Positions 45,013 to 54,537 are shown, counted from the first letter of the stretch. The stretch is DNA of 64,000 nucleotides from Lysinibacillus_B sp050613145 (GCF_050613145.1 NZ_CP192507.1:2294001-2358000), one strand, 5' to 3'. Notes: a model not told the origin generated them from the sequence alone. Made by a program: numbers and translations.

Positions 45013-46521
45013 TTACACCCGTTTTAAAGCTGTTAACTGCTGATCTCGTAAACTTCTTCGTAAAATTTTTCCCGTCGTATTTTTCGGGAGTTCATCCAAG
45101 AATTCAATTTCTCTTGGCACTTTATATTTAGCCAATTTATGTCGGCAAAATTGAATGACATCTTCTTCATTTAATAGTGGTGACTTTGAAACAATGAATG
45201 CTTTCACAGACTCACCAAACTCAGGGTGTGGCACACCGATGACAGCAGCTTCTAAAATATCAGGGTGCTCGTATAATACTTCTTCTACTTCACGTGGATA
45301 TACATTGTACCCACCAGTTAGCACCATATCTTTCTTGCGGTCCACTATAAATATATAGCCCTCTTCATCCATTTTGGCTAAATCACCTGTATACAGCCAT
45401 CCATCTTTAATCGTCGCAGCGGTTTCTTCCGGCATCCCTAAATAACCAAGCATTACATTAGGTCCTTTGACAATTAATTCACCGATCTCGCCTCTTGGTA
45501 CTTCATTTCCTTCCACATCCACCACTTTATTCGTCACTCCCGGATAATCAATACCAGCAGAACCCGGTTTCCGTTTCCCGTTTATTGGGTTGAGAGACGT
45601 AACAGGCGCACATTCTGATAGTCCAAAGCCTTCTGCTATCGCTACATTGTATTTCGCTTCAAACTTTTCCAAAACTTCTAGCGGTAAAGAAGCTCCTCCT
45701 GAAAAGCACACTCGAATAGATGAAAATAGTTGCACATATTCATCTGGGAGTTGCAATAAGAAATTATACATCGTCGGTACACCCGTAAAAATCGTCGCTT
45801 TTTCTTTTGCAATTGCTTGTACAACTTCATTAGGAACGAATTTAGGGATGATTAACATCGTTGCCCCGGCAGCAATGGGTGTATTCATACAAATCGTCAT
45901 ACAAAAAACGTGAAAAATTGGAAGTACGGCTACTATAATATCTTCTTCTGACATATTCACCACTTCTCTAGTAGAAGCCGCGTTAGACAGCATATTTTTA
46001 TGAGAAAGCATAGCTCCTTTTGGCTTTCCCGTCGTTCCTGAAGTGTACAAAATAACAGCAAGATCATGCTCATTAACAGGCAGTGGTGTCTGTGGTGCTA
46101 TATTGATAGACTGTAAATATGCCCATTCATGTGTATAAATTGAACACTCTAGGGAATGTAACGTTTTTTGTATGTTTGCTAGCGTTTTTTCTAACGCTGA
46201 ATCGGCCACTACCATTTTGGACTGGCTATTTTCCAAAATGTAAAGTAACTCACTCTCCGTATAGATTGGATTAAGAGGGACTACGACCGCACCTAAGCGT
46301 AGTATTCCGTAATAAGAAATGACAAATTCGGGACAATTTCCTAATACTAAAGCTACACGATCCCCTTTTTGAATGCCTTTTGAAGATAAGATAGCCGCAA
46401 AGTGTGCTACTTGTTCTTCAAGCTTGCGATACGTGATACGCTCATCCCCATAAATGATAGCCTTTCTTTCTGGAAATGTAGCGGCACTATTTACTAATAA
46501 CTCATTGAGATTTAACGCCAT
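45013..46521 (-). CDS. Acyl-CoA ligase, AMP-forming
   Basis: 502 residues of the ANL superfamily. AMP motif LYTSGTTGKPKGAMLSH (about 159-175), the GFGLSECAP and GWLYTGDLAKMDEEGYI motifs, RKKDMVLTGGYNVYPREVE, and the final Lys in GKILRRSL. Substrate could be a medium/long fatty acid or an aromatic acid; the neighbours make an aromatic acid plausible. GGGGAGGGGAG before ATG 46521. Confidence 0.9.
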   Translation of the reverse strand: MALNLNELLVNSAATFPERKAIIYGDERITYRKLEEQVAHFAAILSSKGIQKGDRVALVLGNCPEFVISYYGILRLGAVVVPLNPIYTESELLYILENSQSKMVVADSALEKTLANIQKTLHSLECSIYTHEWAYLQSINIAPQTPLPVNEHDLAVILYTSGTTGKPKGAMLSHKNMLSNAASTREVVNMSEEDIIVAVLPIFHVFCMTICMNTPIAAGATMLIIPKFVPNEVVQAIAKEKATIFTGVPTMYNFLLQLPDEYVQLFSSIRVCFSGGASLPLEVLEKFEAKYNVAIAEGFGLSECAPVTSLNPINGKRKPGSAGIDYPGVTNKVVDVEGNEVPRGEIGELIVKGPNVMLGYLGMPEETAATIKDGWLYTGDLAKMDEEGYIFIVDRKKDMVLTGGYNVYPREVEEVLYEHPDILEAAVIGVPHPEFGESVKAFIVSKSPLLNEEDVIQFCRHKLAKYKVPREIEFLDELPKNTTGKILRRSLRDQQLTALKRV

Positions 46522-46560
46522 ATGTTCTCCCCTCCCCCATATTCACTAAACTGTATCCCC

Positions 46561-47328
46561 TTAACTAAGATGCATTTTAAACTGCGTAAATCCGTCGTCA
46601 GCCATAATAATACTGCCATTGACTGCATTCGATTCTTCTGATGCTAAAAAGGCGGCTACATTAGCAATCTCCTCTGGTTCTGTAAATGTCTTTCTCATTT
46701 GCTCCCTCGGTAAAATCTCCCACAAACCTATTTCCTTATATCCTTCTAATATCGGCGTTTTTACACGTCCTGGTGCAATACCTGTCACCTGAATACCATG
46801 AGGTGCTAATTCCAAAGCCGCTGTTTGTGTCATACTTACAACAGAGCCTTTAGATGCATGGTAAGCAAATACGCCTTCAGATGCCATATAGGCATAAACA
46901 GAGGCTGTATTGATAATAGAGCCTTTCACACCAAGTTCAACCATCTTTCTTGCCGCAGCTAAAATACCGTAATAAACACCAAACGTATTGATTTGAAGAA
47001 TTTTATCGAAGTCCTCTGCCGGGTCATGCTCCAATAACGGTTTATAATGACCTACACCCGCATTATTAAACATAATATCGATTGTTCCGTATTGTTCTAC
47101 CGTATAATGAACCAGTTTTTCAATCTCTTCAAAGCTCGTCACGTTTACTTGATAAAACTGGGCATCGCCACCCTGTTGTCTAATTATATTTACCGTTTCT
47201 TGCCCACTCTCTATATTCACATCTGCAACAATGACTCTTGCTCCTTCTTGTGCAAACTTTAAACTACTAGCTCGACCAATCCCGCTACCAGCCCCTGTAA
47301 TAACGGCTACTTTTTCTTTTAAACGCAT
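46561..47328 (-). CDS. SDR-family oxidoreductase
   Basis: 255 residues. TGAGSGIGRA (about 11-20), NNAGVGHY, catalytic Ser in INTASVYAYM and YHASKGSV (Tyr-Lys about 153-157). Classical NAD(P)-dependent dehydrogenase; substrate unknown. In the operon VOC, SDR, ligase, cupin, with short gaps. Confidence 0.87.
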   Translation of the reverse strand: MRLKEKVAVITGAGSGIGRASSLKFAQEGARVIVADVNIESGQETVNIIRQQGGDAQFYQVNVTSFEEIEKLVHYTVEQYGTIDIMFNNAGVGHYKPLLEHDPAEDFDKILQINTFGVYYGILAAARKMVELGVKGSIINTASVYAYMASEGVFAYHASKGSVVSMTQTAALELAPHGIQVTGIAPGRVKTPILEGYKEIGLWEILPREQMRKTFTEPEEIANVAAFLASEESNAVNGSIIMADDGFTQFKMHLS

Positions 47329-47346
47329 ACTCCCTCCCCTTTCTTT

Positions 47347-47817
47347 TTACAATTCTTCGATTAATTCAATGATATAGCCATCTGGATCTTGTAAATAAAT
47401 GAGTTTCAATGTCATATTTGGTCCGATCGGCAAGATGGTCGGTCCTTGCGATAGTATCGTCACACCTGCTTCAGATAAACGATGGTGCATTGCTTCCACA
47501 TCACGTACTTTCAAGCAAAAGTGACCGACTCCGGGGTCAAATGTATTCGCTGTACTCTTTTTCTTCCCTGCAACCTCATATTCAAGTAGTTCAACAACCG
47601 TGTGACTATTCGGTATAGCTAAAAATGCTAGTTTAACTGACTTAATTCCTTCTATGCCAAATACGGCATAGCCTAAATCTTGATTATCCTTTTGTTCAAT
47701 GACATGGATTCCTAATGGAGTGAATCCAAGATGTTGACTGTAAAACGCAATGGATTGTTCAATATTTGAAACAGCGATCCCTCCATGATGTACTCCTAAT
47801 ATTTGATTCTCTTGCAC
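47347..47817 (-). CDS. VOC-family (glyoxalase-like) protein
   Basis: 156 residues, two beta-alpha-beta-beta-beta halves. Possible metal ligands: the His in GVHHGGIAVS, the Glu in VVELLEYE, the His in GVGHFCLKV and the Glu in GYIIELIE. It resembles methylmalonyl-CoA epimerase or a ring-cleavage-type protein. First gene of the operon that diverges from the LysR regulator. Confidence 0.82.
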   Translation of the reverse strand: MQENQILGVHHGGIAVSNIEQSIAFYSQHLGFTPLGIHVIEQKDNQDLGYAVFGIEGIKSVKLAFLAIPNSHTVVELLEYEVAGKKKSTANTFDPGVGHFCLKVRDVEAMHHRLSEAGVTILSQGPTILPIGPNMTLKLIYLQDPDGYIIELIEEL

Positions 47818-47973
47818 ATAACTCCCCCTCTACAATCAAACCACATGATCCAGTGAAGCGCTTACAATAATTTAATTATATATTTTGAATAATCATATAA
47901 TTGATTTATAATTAAGTAAATTTAATCTTTTTAATTCATTATATTAATTAATCTAATAATTGAGGTGAACTGG

Positions 47974-48879
47974 GTGAATCTTGACAGAATTCAATATGTT
48001 TTGGAAGTAGCACAATGTGGTTCTATTACAATCGCAGCAAGTAACTTGCACATAACACAGTCCGCTTTAAGCCAAGCAATTACTGGAATAGAAGAAGAAC
48101 TAGGCAATAAAATCTTCAACCGATCAAGAAAAGGCATTGAAGTAACAGCATTCGGTCAGAAAATTATTGAAAAAGCAAAAACTCTCATGCTTACCTATCA
48201 AGAATTACTAACAGAAGCAAGCATCTGGAAAGATGAGCTACATGGAGAATTAAAAATAGCCACGATTCCCGGTACGATGCATTTACTCATCAAAGTGTTA
48301 ATGTTATTAAAAAAAACACACCCTAGAATCCAAATTAAAATTACCGAAAAAGTATCCCAAGAAATTATAAAAGATCTATTACAAAATCAATGTGATATAG
48401 GGCTAATCAATGTTTATGGAGAGACAGTCAATCATCCTGACCTTCACTTTGAAGCGCTATTACACGGACGAATGCAAGCTGCTTTTAGTAAAAATTCAGC
48501 TTTAGCCAAAAACGATATGGTAACAACCCAAGATATTCTCAATCAGAAATTAGTCATTTACGATGACGAGACGATTAATTGGTTTATTAAGAATTTCGAG
48601 GCAAAATACGGGGACTTGCAAATTCTATTTAGAACAAATAACACGGATGCCCTTCGAATAGCGATAAAAAATGAAATGGGTATTACACTTGCACTTGATT
48701 ACTCTCTAACATATGAGCCGACTATAGTAAACGGGGAAAACCTCTCCCGTTATATACACAAGCTAGACCAAACATTCGTAAAGTTTGGGCTCGTTCAACA
48801 AAAGAAACATATTCATTTACCCATTTCACAAATCTTTCTGCACCAATTTACAACGGAACTGCAAAATAGTAAGCATTAA
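47974..48879 (+). CDS. LysR-type transcriptional regulator
   Basis: 301 residues. HTH: LDRIQYVLEVAQCGSITIAA then SNLHITQSALSQAITGIEEELG (about 25-46); C-terminal periplasmic-binding-like effector domain. It is divergent from the VOC/SDR/ligase/cupin operon across 150 very AT-rich bases, the usual arrangement for LysR control. Start GTG 47974, eight bases after GAGG; GTG 47965 is possible. Confidence 0.9.
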   Translation: MNLDRIQYVLEVAQCGSITIAASNLHITQSALSQAITGIEEELGNKIFNRSRKGIEVTAFGQKIIEKAKTLMLTYQELLTEASIWKDELHGELKIATIPGTMHLLIKVLMLLKKTHPRIQIKITEKVSQEIIKDLLQNQCDIGLINVYGETVNHPDLHFEALLHGRMQAAFSKNSALAKNDMVTTQDILNQKLVIYDDETINWFIKNFEAKYGDLQILFRTNNTDALRIAIKNEMGITLALDYSLTYEPTIVNGENLSRYIHKLDQTFVKFGLVQQKKHIHLPISQIFLHQFTTELQNSKH

Positions 48880-49007
48880 ATTACAATATTAATCTCTTTG
48901 TATTTTTTGAAATTTTTTGCTTCTTCTACTTAAATAAAACACATGAAAATATAGCGTAAAGTATGATATGGTATAGTCTCTATAAAACTAATAATGAGGG
49001 GAAAACT

Positions 49008-50012
49008 ATGCTAGATGTAAGTGAAAGTAAATTAACACAATATGGTGTACATTACGTAAGCGATACGCTTGTTTTGGGGGAAGAGGCATTTTCTCAACCA
49101 GAAGTCATGCTAGAAGCAGCCTTTACACAACTAGCGTTCAATAAAATAGATTGGGAGCAACAATACGAATTTTTTCATGAAACAAATCTTGGATTAAATG
49201 AAGTGTACACTTATGTAAAATCGATATTCGATTCTACGAATAGTTTCCTTGAACAATCGCAACACATTGCCACACATTTACATAGTGCATCTCAGCATCC
49301 TAATATTAAGGGCGGCGAGTTGTTTATAGGATTGTTCGAAAATTGTTTTTGGCATACGGATGTAAAAAAGGCGCTTGCAATTGTAAAAGTGGATGAAAAA
49401 GAAATATTCCTCGATGTAAAAAATGAGCAAAATAAAATGACCGTCAATGGCATCGATGGAATTAATGTGAAGAAAATCAATAATATCGCAATCATTGTGG
49501 ATATGGGCGCAGATGAGCCACCTGCTGTCTTTATCAAAACGAAAAAGAAAGAAGACGTCGTGTACTGGCAAGAGCGCTTTTTAAAAATTAAGGCAGCTGA
49601 CGAACATTATTATAAAACGAATTTAGCCTTAACAGAATGTAAAAAATATATTTTAAAAGAAGATAGCTTTTCAAATACGGAGAAGCTCGGTCTTTTAAAC
49701 AAAACGCTCGACTATTTTAGAAACGAGGAAGAATTCGAGGTAAACGACTATATCGATACCGTTTTTGAACAGACCGATTCCGTACAAAAAGATATTATCG
49801 TCAATATGGTCAAGCCCTATGAAACGATCATTTCTGAAAGCGCACTGGAAAAGGTCGAAAAAACATACAAACGTAAAATCAAACTCGATTCCAATATTGA
49901 AATTCAAGTAAATGTACGCAATATCGAGCAAGTGAACGAACTTATTGAAGTCGGCTATGACGAAGCAACCAATCGAAAGTTTTATAAAATTTATTTCCAA
50001 GAGGAAGTATGA
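49008..50012 (+). CDS. Nucleoid-associated protein, NA37/NdpA-like
   Basis: 334 residues. The central block SQHPNIKGGELFIGLFENC..ALAIVKVDEKEIFLDV..INNIAIIVDMG..YWQERFLKIKAADEHYYKTN and the end KIYFQEEV match the NA37 (37-kDa nucleoid-associated) family. Such proteins bind nucleic acid; role unclear. Start ATG 49008 behind GAGGGG. A degraded copy of its last 190 bases lies at 53050-53188, past the two-gene module. Confidence 0.78.
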   Translation: MLDVSESKLTQYGVHYVSDTLVLGEEAFSQPEVMLEAAFTQLAFNKIDWEQQYEFFHETNLGLNEVYTYVKSIFDSTNSFLEQSQHIATHLHSASQHPNIKGGELFIGLFENCFWHTDVKKALAIVKVDEKEIFLDVKNEQNKMTVNGIDGINVKKINNIAIIVDMGADEPPAVFIKTKKKEDVVYWQERFLKIKAADEHYYKTNLALTECKKYILKEDSFSNTEKLGLLNKTLDYFRNEEEFEVNDYIDTVFEQTDSVQKDIIVNMVKPYETIISESALEKVEKTYKRKIKLDSNIEIQVNVRNIEQVNELIEVGYDEATNRKFYKIYFQEEV

Positions 50013-50020
50013 GGCATCTA

Positions 50021-50064
50021 GTGTCAGGCACCCTGACTTATACATGGTACCTGGCACTCTTTTT
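50021..50064 (+). terminator. Terminator of the NA37 gene
   Basis: GTGTCAGGCACC (50021-50032) pairs with GGTACCTGGCAC (50046-50057) with two wobbles, then TCTTTTTC. Confidence 0.75.
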
Positions 50065-50114
50065 CATATATAATTTGCCGTCCGCTTAGTTCACATTCTC
50101 AATATGAGATACGA

Positions 50115-51362
50115 TTAAATCTTTTTGGTATAGCTAAGGATTGCTTCCTCAACAGCCTTTAGCTCTTCTTTTAGCGTATAAACATGGATGCCTGCTTTAC
50201 CTAATGCATTTACAATTCGTTCAAATGCTTTCATTGGATCATGATCAATTTCTTTATCAATAGCAGCTAGCTCTCTATTTACATTTTCAAGTAGCTGAAT
50301 ATTCTCCTCATGATGAGCAGACATGGATTTCGCCATTTCAATATGTAAATTACTTGAGAGCTGTTTCCACTTTGTTTGCTTAGTATTAAATTTAATTTTG
50401 AGTACGCTTTGCATTTTTTTGATTAATTGATGCAGTGCATGGCATAAAGCCGCTTCCTCCACTTGTGCAAAGGCTCGCTTAATCCTATGAGATACTCGGT
50501 ATCCTTGTGACATGCCAACATATGCTCCGATGACAGGAAACACAATGGCACCAGCTCCAGGAAGTACAACTGCTCCAACTGCACCTAAAGCTGTTTTCCC
50601 TGCTACTGCTAACGTTGCACGACTTGCCGTATCAGCCACTACGTTACGAGCTGCCGTTGAGAGCATTATGCCCTCGTTTCGTATACGCTTCGTGTTATAA
50701 AATGCACTTACACCAGCTGCAATCCAAGGTATTTGAAAATCTAATAAATCATCCGCATAATATAATGTCGTTTTCGTATCAGCTATAACTTGCTCTCGCG
50801 TAACAGAGCTAGTAAATACTAAGGGGTTCTCTTCATAATATTTTCCTAATTCAGCATTAACATACACAGGTGTATCCGGATACTTTTCAAAATGCTCCTC
50901 TACCACACTTTTACTTGCCGCGCATTTTACTTGAAACGGTTGTCCATCAACAAGCAAATCCCAGCCTGCTTGATTGGATGTGTGTGGAAACTGCACATCA
51001 TGCCCCGCTGCTACAAGCTCCTGTGCAATCATTCGCTCAGCGACATAGCCCTGAAGCTGTGCCATATCCCCTATAGCAGCTGACGTATCGATTGTTCCAG
51101 CGAATTGAGATAAAGTAAATAAATTGGATAAATCCTCGGCACGTGCAAAATCAAGTCCTACTACGACCTCAGGATCAATCATTAAATAATCATATAAAAA
51201 TTCACCTGCACTTAAAGAACTGATAATAGCTGTTTCCTTATGCTCCTGCTTTTTAAATAGTGCCGCTCCCTTGCGTTTTGGCGTGTCTTCTATCGAGCAT
51301 TGTAGAGCCTCATTAAATTTCCCTTCTCTCCAATTGCTCCAAAATTGCTCGTTCTTAATCAC
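50115..51362 (-). CDS. Module gene B: PD-(D/E)XK-like motif fused to a hydrophobic segment, unknown
   Basis: About 415 residues. The part GYVAERMIAQELVAAGHDVQ..GWDLLVDGQPFQVKC (E about 109, D about 135, Q-x-K about 144-146) has the shape of a PD-(D/E)XK nuclease core, Glu then Asp then (E/Q)xK. A glycine-rich hydrophobic stretch follows (about 245-285: AVGAVVLPGAGAIVFPVIGA) and a coiled-coil C-terminus. Start GTG 51362 with GAGGGGTG six bases before, 10 bases after the stop of gene A. Function is not known; the motif call is by eye. Confidence 0.6.
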   Translation of the reverse strand: MIKNEQFWSNWREGKFNEALQCSIEDTPKRKGAALFKKQEHKETAIISSLSAGEFLYDYLMIDPEVVVGLDFARAEDLSNLFTLSQFAGTIDTSAAIGDMAQLQGYVAERMIAQELVAAGHDVQFPHTSNQAGWDLLVDGQPFQVKCAASKSVVEEHFEKYPDTPVYVNAELGKYYEENPLVFTSSVTREQVIADTKTTLYYADDLLDFQIPWIAAGVSAFYNTKRIRNEGIMLSTAARNVVADTASRATLAVAGKTALGAVGAVVLPGAGAIVFPVIGAYVGMSQGYRVSHRIKRAFAQVEEAALCHALHQLIKKMQSVLKIKFNTKQTKWKQLSSNLHIEMAKSMSAHHEENIQLLENVNRELAAIDKEIDHDPMKAFERIVNALGKAGIHVYTLKEELKAVEEAILSYTKKI

Positions 51363-51372
51363 TTCGCACCCC

Positions 51373-52917
51373 TCACTCAATATCTTTTAGACCGTACCAC
51401 TTTTTCTGATGCTGTTTTAGCTCATCTTGATACTTTTTAATGTCAATCTCCATACAAGCTATTCTTGATTTCACATCACTTATGTTTGAAAAGTTTTCAA
51501 CAATACTTGTATTGATAGAGGCAATATCATGACTTAATCCCTCTGCCTCTATACAGATCCCTCGTAAATGTGCTGGCTTCATTTTTATAATTTCATGTGC
51601 ACGTTCAAGCTCTTTTTTTTCATATTGCGCTTCAATCCCTTTAATACTACTTTGTAGACTAGCGTTTGAAAAAACGTTTTTCATCGCATTAAAAAAGCCT
51701 TTTTGTAGCTTATTTCGCGCAATTTCAAGTAGTAATTCCGTTTTCTCTTTCGCTAACCGATTCATATCAGTGGTTAGTGCTTTATACATAACCGTCATTT
51801 CATTTTCTGCAATGAATGGAATGGTATTTTTTAGCTCACAAATTTGATGATTGAATAACGTGCTTTTTAAATTTAACTGTTGATATAGCTCCACTTTTTC
51901 CTTTTCATAATCATCATGCTCTTGAGCTAAATCCGCTTTACTATGTTGAATGAAATCAAGCTGATGGATTATTCGCTCCTGCTCCTCGTAGCCCTTCATC
52001 CATTCATTAATAAATGGCTGGAAATTTGTTTGTTGCTCTCCTTCAATGATGACCGGTAGTAATAATTGTACAATACCAATTGGAATCATTGATTTACGTA
52101 CCTTTTTATTTTGATAGGTCAGTATAGCACCACCACCTACAGCAATAAGAGCTAACCCGATTGGTCCTGTTAAAAATGATAGTGCAGAAGTAGCAAATAT
52201 GTACGCCCCAAACGGTAGTGTAATACCAAAAAAGCCCGCAGTTGCAGCAATGGCTGAAGTCAAAGTTGTAAATGCAGCAAAGCCCGCAACCTCTACAACA
52301 ATGGCCATTACAATAGCCGAACCTTGCGTAAGTAATATTTGGCGAATCGTTTTATTCGTTAACTCATCAATTTTTAACTTTTCTTTAATTTGACGTTGCT
52401 TTTCATCTGGTAGTGACTGTATATATTGCTCAATTTGATTGACTAAGCTTTCTGTTTGCGCCTCTGAAAGCTCACCCATTTTCTCATCAAACGATTCGAA
52501 TATTTTTTGCATTTGATATAAAACTAAAAGTACCGAATAATTCTCATCGCGACCTTCAATAAATTTCCCATACTCCTTATCTTGCTTCTTCTGCATGTAG
52601 TGTGCCTTCTCTACAATTTCACCACATTTATATTCAATTTCTGTACGTATGTTGTAGTGAGCACCTACTAAATCGAGCTGCTCCTGCACATATAGAAATA
52701 GTTGAAGCTGTAATTCCTCATCAGAATATATTTGTAGCCTCTCGATTTCCTTTTTTAAATTTTCCTCAAAATGATCAATATCCTTATTTAAAAAGGTATT
52801 TTTTGCTTTTGCAACGAGTAGGTCCAGCATCTTTGTTTCCATTAATAAGGCATAAACTAATCGCAGCTCATCACCTGTTGCATTTATTAATCCTTGCGCT
52901 AAATATTTTTCATCCAT
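51373..52917 (-). CDS. Module gene A: coiled-coil membrane protein, unknown
   Basis: About 514 residues. Long helical N-terminus (to about 190), a hydrophobic glycine-rich block (about 198-268, with GITLPFGAYIFATSALSFLTGPIG) that resembles the core of YaaW-type proteins as I recall them, then a long Lys/Glu coiled coil to the end. No signal peptide. GGAGGGG lies before ATG 52917. It is the first gene of the pair, with gene B directly after. Confidence 0.65.
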   Translation of the reverse strand: MDEKYLAQGLINATGDELRLVYALLMETKMLDLLVAKAKNTFLNKDIDHFEENLKKEIERLQIYSDEELQLQLFLYVQEQLDLVGAHYNIRTEIEYKCGEIVEKAHYMQKKQDKEYGKFIEGRDENYSVLLVLYQMQKIFESFDEKMGELSEAQTESLVNQIEQYIQSLPDEKQRQIKEKLKIDELTNKTIRQILLTQGSAIVMAIVVEVAGFAAFTTLTSAIAATAGFFGITLPFGAYIFATSALSFLTGPIGLALIAVGGGAILTYQNKKVRKSMIPIGIVQLLLPVIIEGEQQTNFQPFINEWMKGYEEQERIIHQLDFIQHSKADLAQEHDDYEKEKVELYQQLNLKSTLFNHQICELKNTIPFIAENEMTVMYKALTTDMNRLAKEKTELLLEIARNKLQKGFFNAMKNVFSNASLQSSIKGIEAQYEKKELERAHEIIKMKPAHLRGICIEAEGLSHDIASINTSIVENFSNISDVKSRIACMEIDIKKYQDELKQHQKKWYGLKDIE

Positions 52918-53049
52918 AAAACCCCTCCATAGGTTTATTTTATCAAATTTAATCTCCACTATAATGTGTTAATACGTAATTTTTAAAAGACGTGGATGAT
53001 AATTTATTTAATAAAGTACTTATTGATTAGAGCGGAGGTTGAATTGCTT

Positions 53050-53188
53050 TACGAATGAGGAAGCATTTTGGGTAAATGACTATATACGGTTTTCAAATAG
53101 ATTGAGAACAAAAAGTTTTCGAAAGCGCACTTGAAAAGATAGAAAAACATACAAGCGTAAAATTAAACTCGATTCCAATAATGAAATT
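53050..53188 (+). pseudogene. Decayed copy of the NA37 gene 3' region
   Basis: The sequence aligns with 49718-49907 of the NA37 gene: GAGGAAG..GGTAAA.GACTATAT and then GAAAGCGCACT.GAAAAG..GAAAAA-CATACAA.CGTAAAAT.AAACTCGATTCC nearly intact, with a middle deletion and several frameshifts. Same orientation as the intact gene, so the module lies between direct repeats. Confidence 0.85.
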
Positions 53189-53193
53189 AAAAA

Positions 53194-53224
53194 AGCTAAA
53201 GGATTACAAAAAAATCCTCTAGCT
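53194..53224 (-). terminator. Terminator of the LysE gene
   Basis: AGCTAAAGGATT (53194-53205) with AATCCTCTAGCT (53213-53224), one mismatch; minus-strand tail TTTTTTAAT. Confidence 0.8.
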
Positions 53225-53231
53225 TCAAAAA

Positions 53232-53864
53232 TCAAATATACGCTTGAATAGCTAAGTAAAATTCATACAGGAAGTAGCAGCCAAATCCAAATAATAAAAT
53301 GCCTCCTATAATTGAGGTCCATTTAATCATTTGACGATTCATGACTTTCCTGGTAATCGAAACAATCATTAGTAACCCAACATCATGTAATAAAATGCCC
53401 GTTAAAATCCCTATCGCTGCGATGATAAAACCGACCGATTCATTCGTCACATAGGAGTCTGCTAACACAGCGCCAAATACGGATATCCAAAACACTAAAT
53501 TCCCTGGCGATACGGCTACAAATAAACCATTTCGATACGTTTTCGAAAGTGATTTATTCACCTTTTCACCCGCTAATGTAATATCTTGATCAGCATTTTT
53601 AATAGAGTCATAGGCTAACATAAATAAGAAACCGGCTCCAATGATCCACAATGGCAGCTGGACATAAGGCAAGGATAAAATCTTTGCTAGTCCAAAATAG
53701 AGAGCCAATATGAGTAGCACATCAATAGTCATGCCACCAAGACCTACAGCCCATCCGTGAAAAAAACCATTTTTTAAACCTTGTTTCGTCATTTCGACCG
53801 TGATTGCTCCAACGGGTAAAGCAATCGATAAACCAACCAAAACAAACTTCAAATATACATCCAA
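53232..53864 (-). CDS. LysE-family amino-acid exporter
   Basis: 210 residues, six helices, LysE/RhtB opening GLSIALPVGAITVEMTKQGLKNG (about 12-34) and SPGNLVFWISVFGAV in the middle. Start appears to be TTG 53864 with a poor binding site, so translation may be low. Substrate unknown. Confidence 0.82.
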   Translation of the reverse strand: MDVYLKFVLVGLSIALPVGAITVEMTKQGLKNGFFHGWAVGLGGMTIDVLLILALYFGLAKILSLPYVQLPLWIIGAGFLFMLAYDSIKNADQDITLAGEKVNKSLSKTYRNGLFVAVSPGNLVFWISVFGAVLADSYVTNESVGFIIAAIGILTGILLHDVGLLMIVSITRKVMNRQMIKWTSIIGGILLFGFGCYFLYEFYLAIQAYI

Positions 53865-54010
53865 AAGTCATAACTTCTTCCAAACACTATTTGTATATTA
53901 ATTCTCCGTTTGAAATAATTATACATAACTTTCGTGTTTAATCAACCAAAATAAAAACGGTTCTCTTTTTATTTTTGGCTCTGTTAAATTTCAATGTTGA
54001 TTATACGTGT

Positions 54011-54050
54011 AAAAAATAGAACTTCTATAAAAGCGGATGTTCTATTTTTT
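54011..54050 (-). terminator. Terminator of the passenger gene
   Basis: AAAAAATAGAAC (54011-54022) with GTTCTATTTTTT (54039-54050). A smaller hairpin AACTAAC/GTTAGTT directly follows the passenger stop. Confidence 0.75.
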
Positions 54051-54081
54051 ATTTGCTTCTTTAACTAACGCACCTGTTAGT

Positions 54082-54537
54082 TCAACAAGGTTTTAGTAAT
54101 TTTTCAAGTACAATAGGACCCGTTTTCTTTGTCTTTGTATTGACTGTCCGAACTTTGATACGAGTAGGTCGCATTATAGGAGAAACTTCATCCAAATTCC
54201 CAGCCCAAGTAGTTTCTCCATATTTAGTTAAAGGAGACAATGAGAAAATCCAACTTATTTCTTTCGGAATATATGCTAATACTTCATAACCATCATAATC
54301 CCCAAAACTAGATGGTGTTGGTAAATGAAGTGCGTGAACACTGAGACTTGTTCGTTCATCATTAAACTTTCTTTCAATATTATAAATCAGTGCTACTCCT
54401 CTGGCATTTTTAGGTACGTTTTTTGTTGGTTCAAGTATTGCTGAACAAGGTGGCAACTCTTCAATTTTATTCTCAGAGTGTATTTGTGTAGGAAGAAATC
54501 CTAAAACGAAGATAAGGCTAAAAAGCAACTTTTTCAT
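54082..54537 (-). CDS. IS passenger: exported protein, hypothetical
   Basis: 151 residues with a cleavable signal peptide (about 1-21, MKKLLFSLIFVLGF core) and two cysteines in the mature part (PPC and the final KPC). GAGGAG before ATG 54537. It lies between the left end of the element and the transposase, so it travels as cargo. Unlike the transposase it is intact. Family unknown. Confidence 0.65.
   Translation of the reverse strand: MKKLLFSLIFVLGFLPTQIHSENKIEELPPCSAILEPTKNVPKNARGVALIYNIERKFNDERTSLSVHALHLPTPSSFGDYDGYEVLAYIPKEISWIFSLSPLTKYGETTWAGNLDEVSPIMRPTRIKVRTVNTKTKKTGPIVLEKLLKPC

Noticed and set aside
48963..49007. Earlier start for the NA37 protein
   Set aside because: The 15 extra codons have no binding site, while ATG 49008 follows GAGGGG at good distance.
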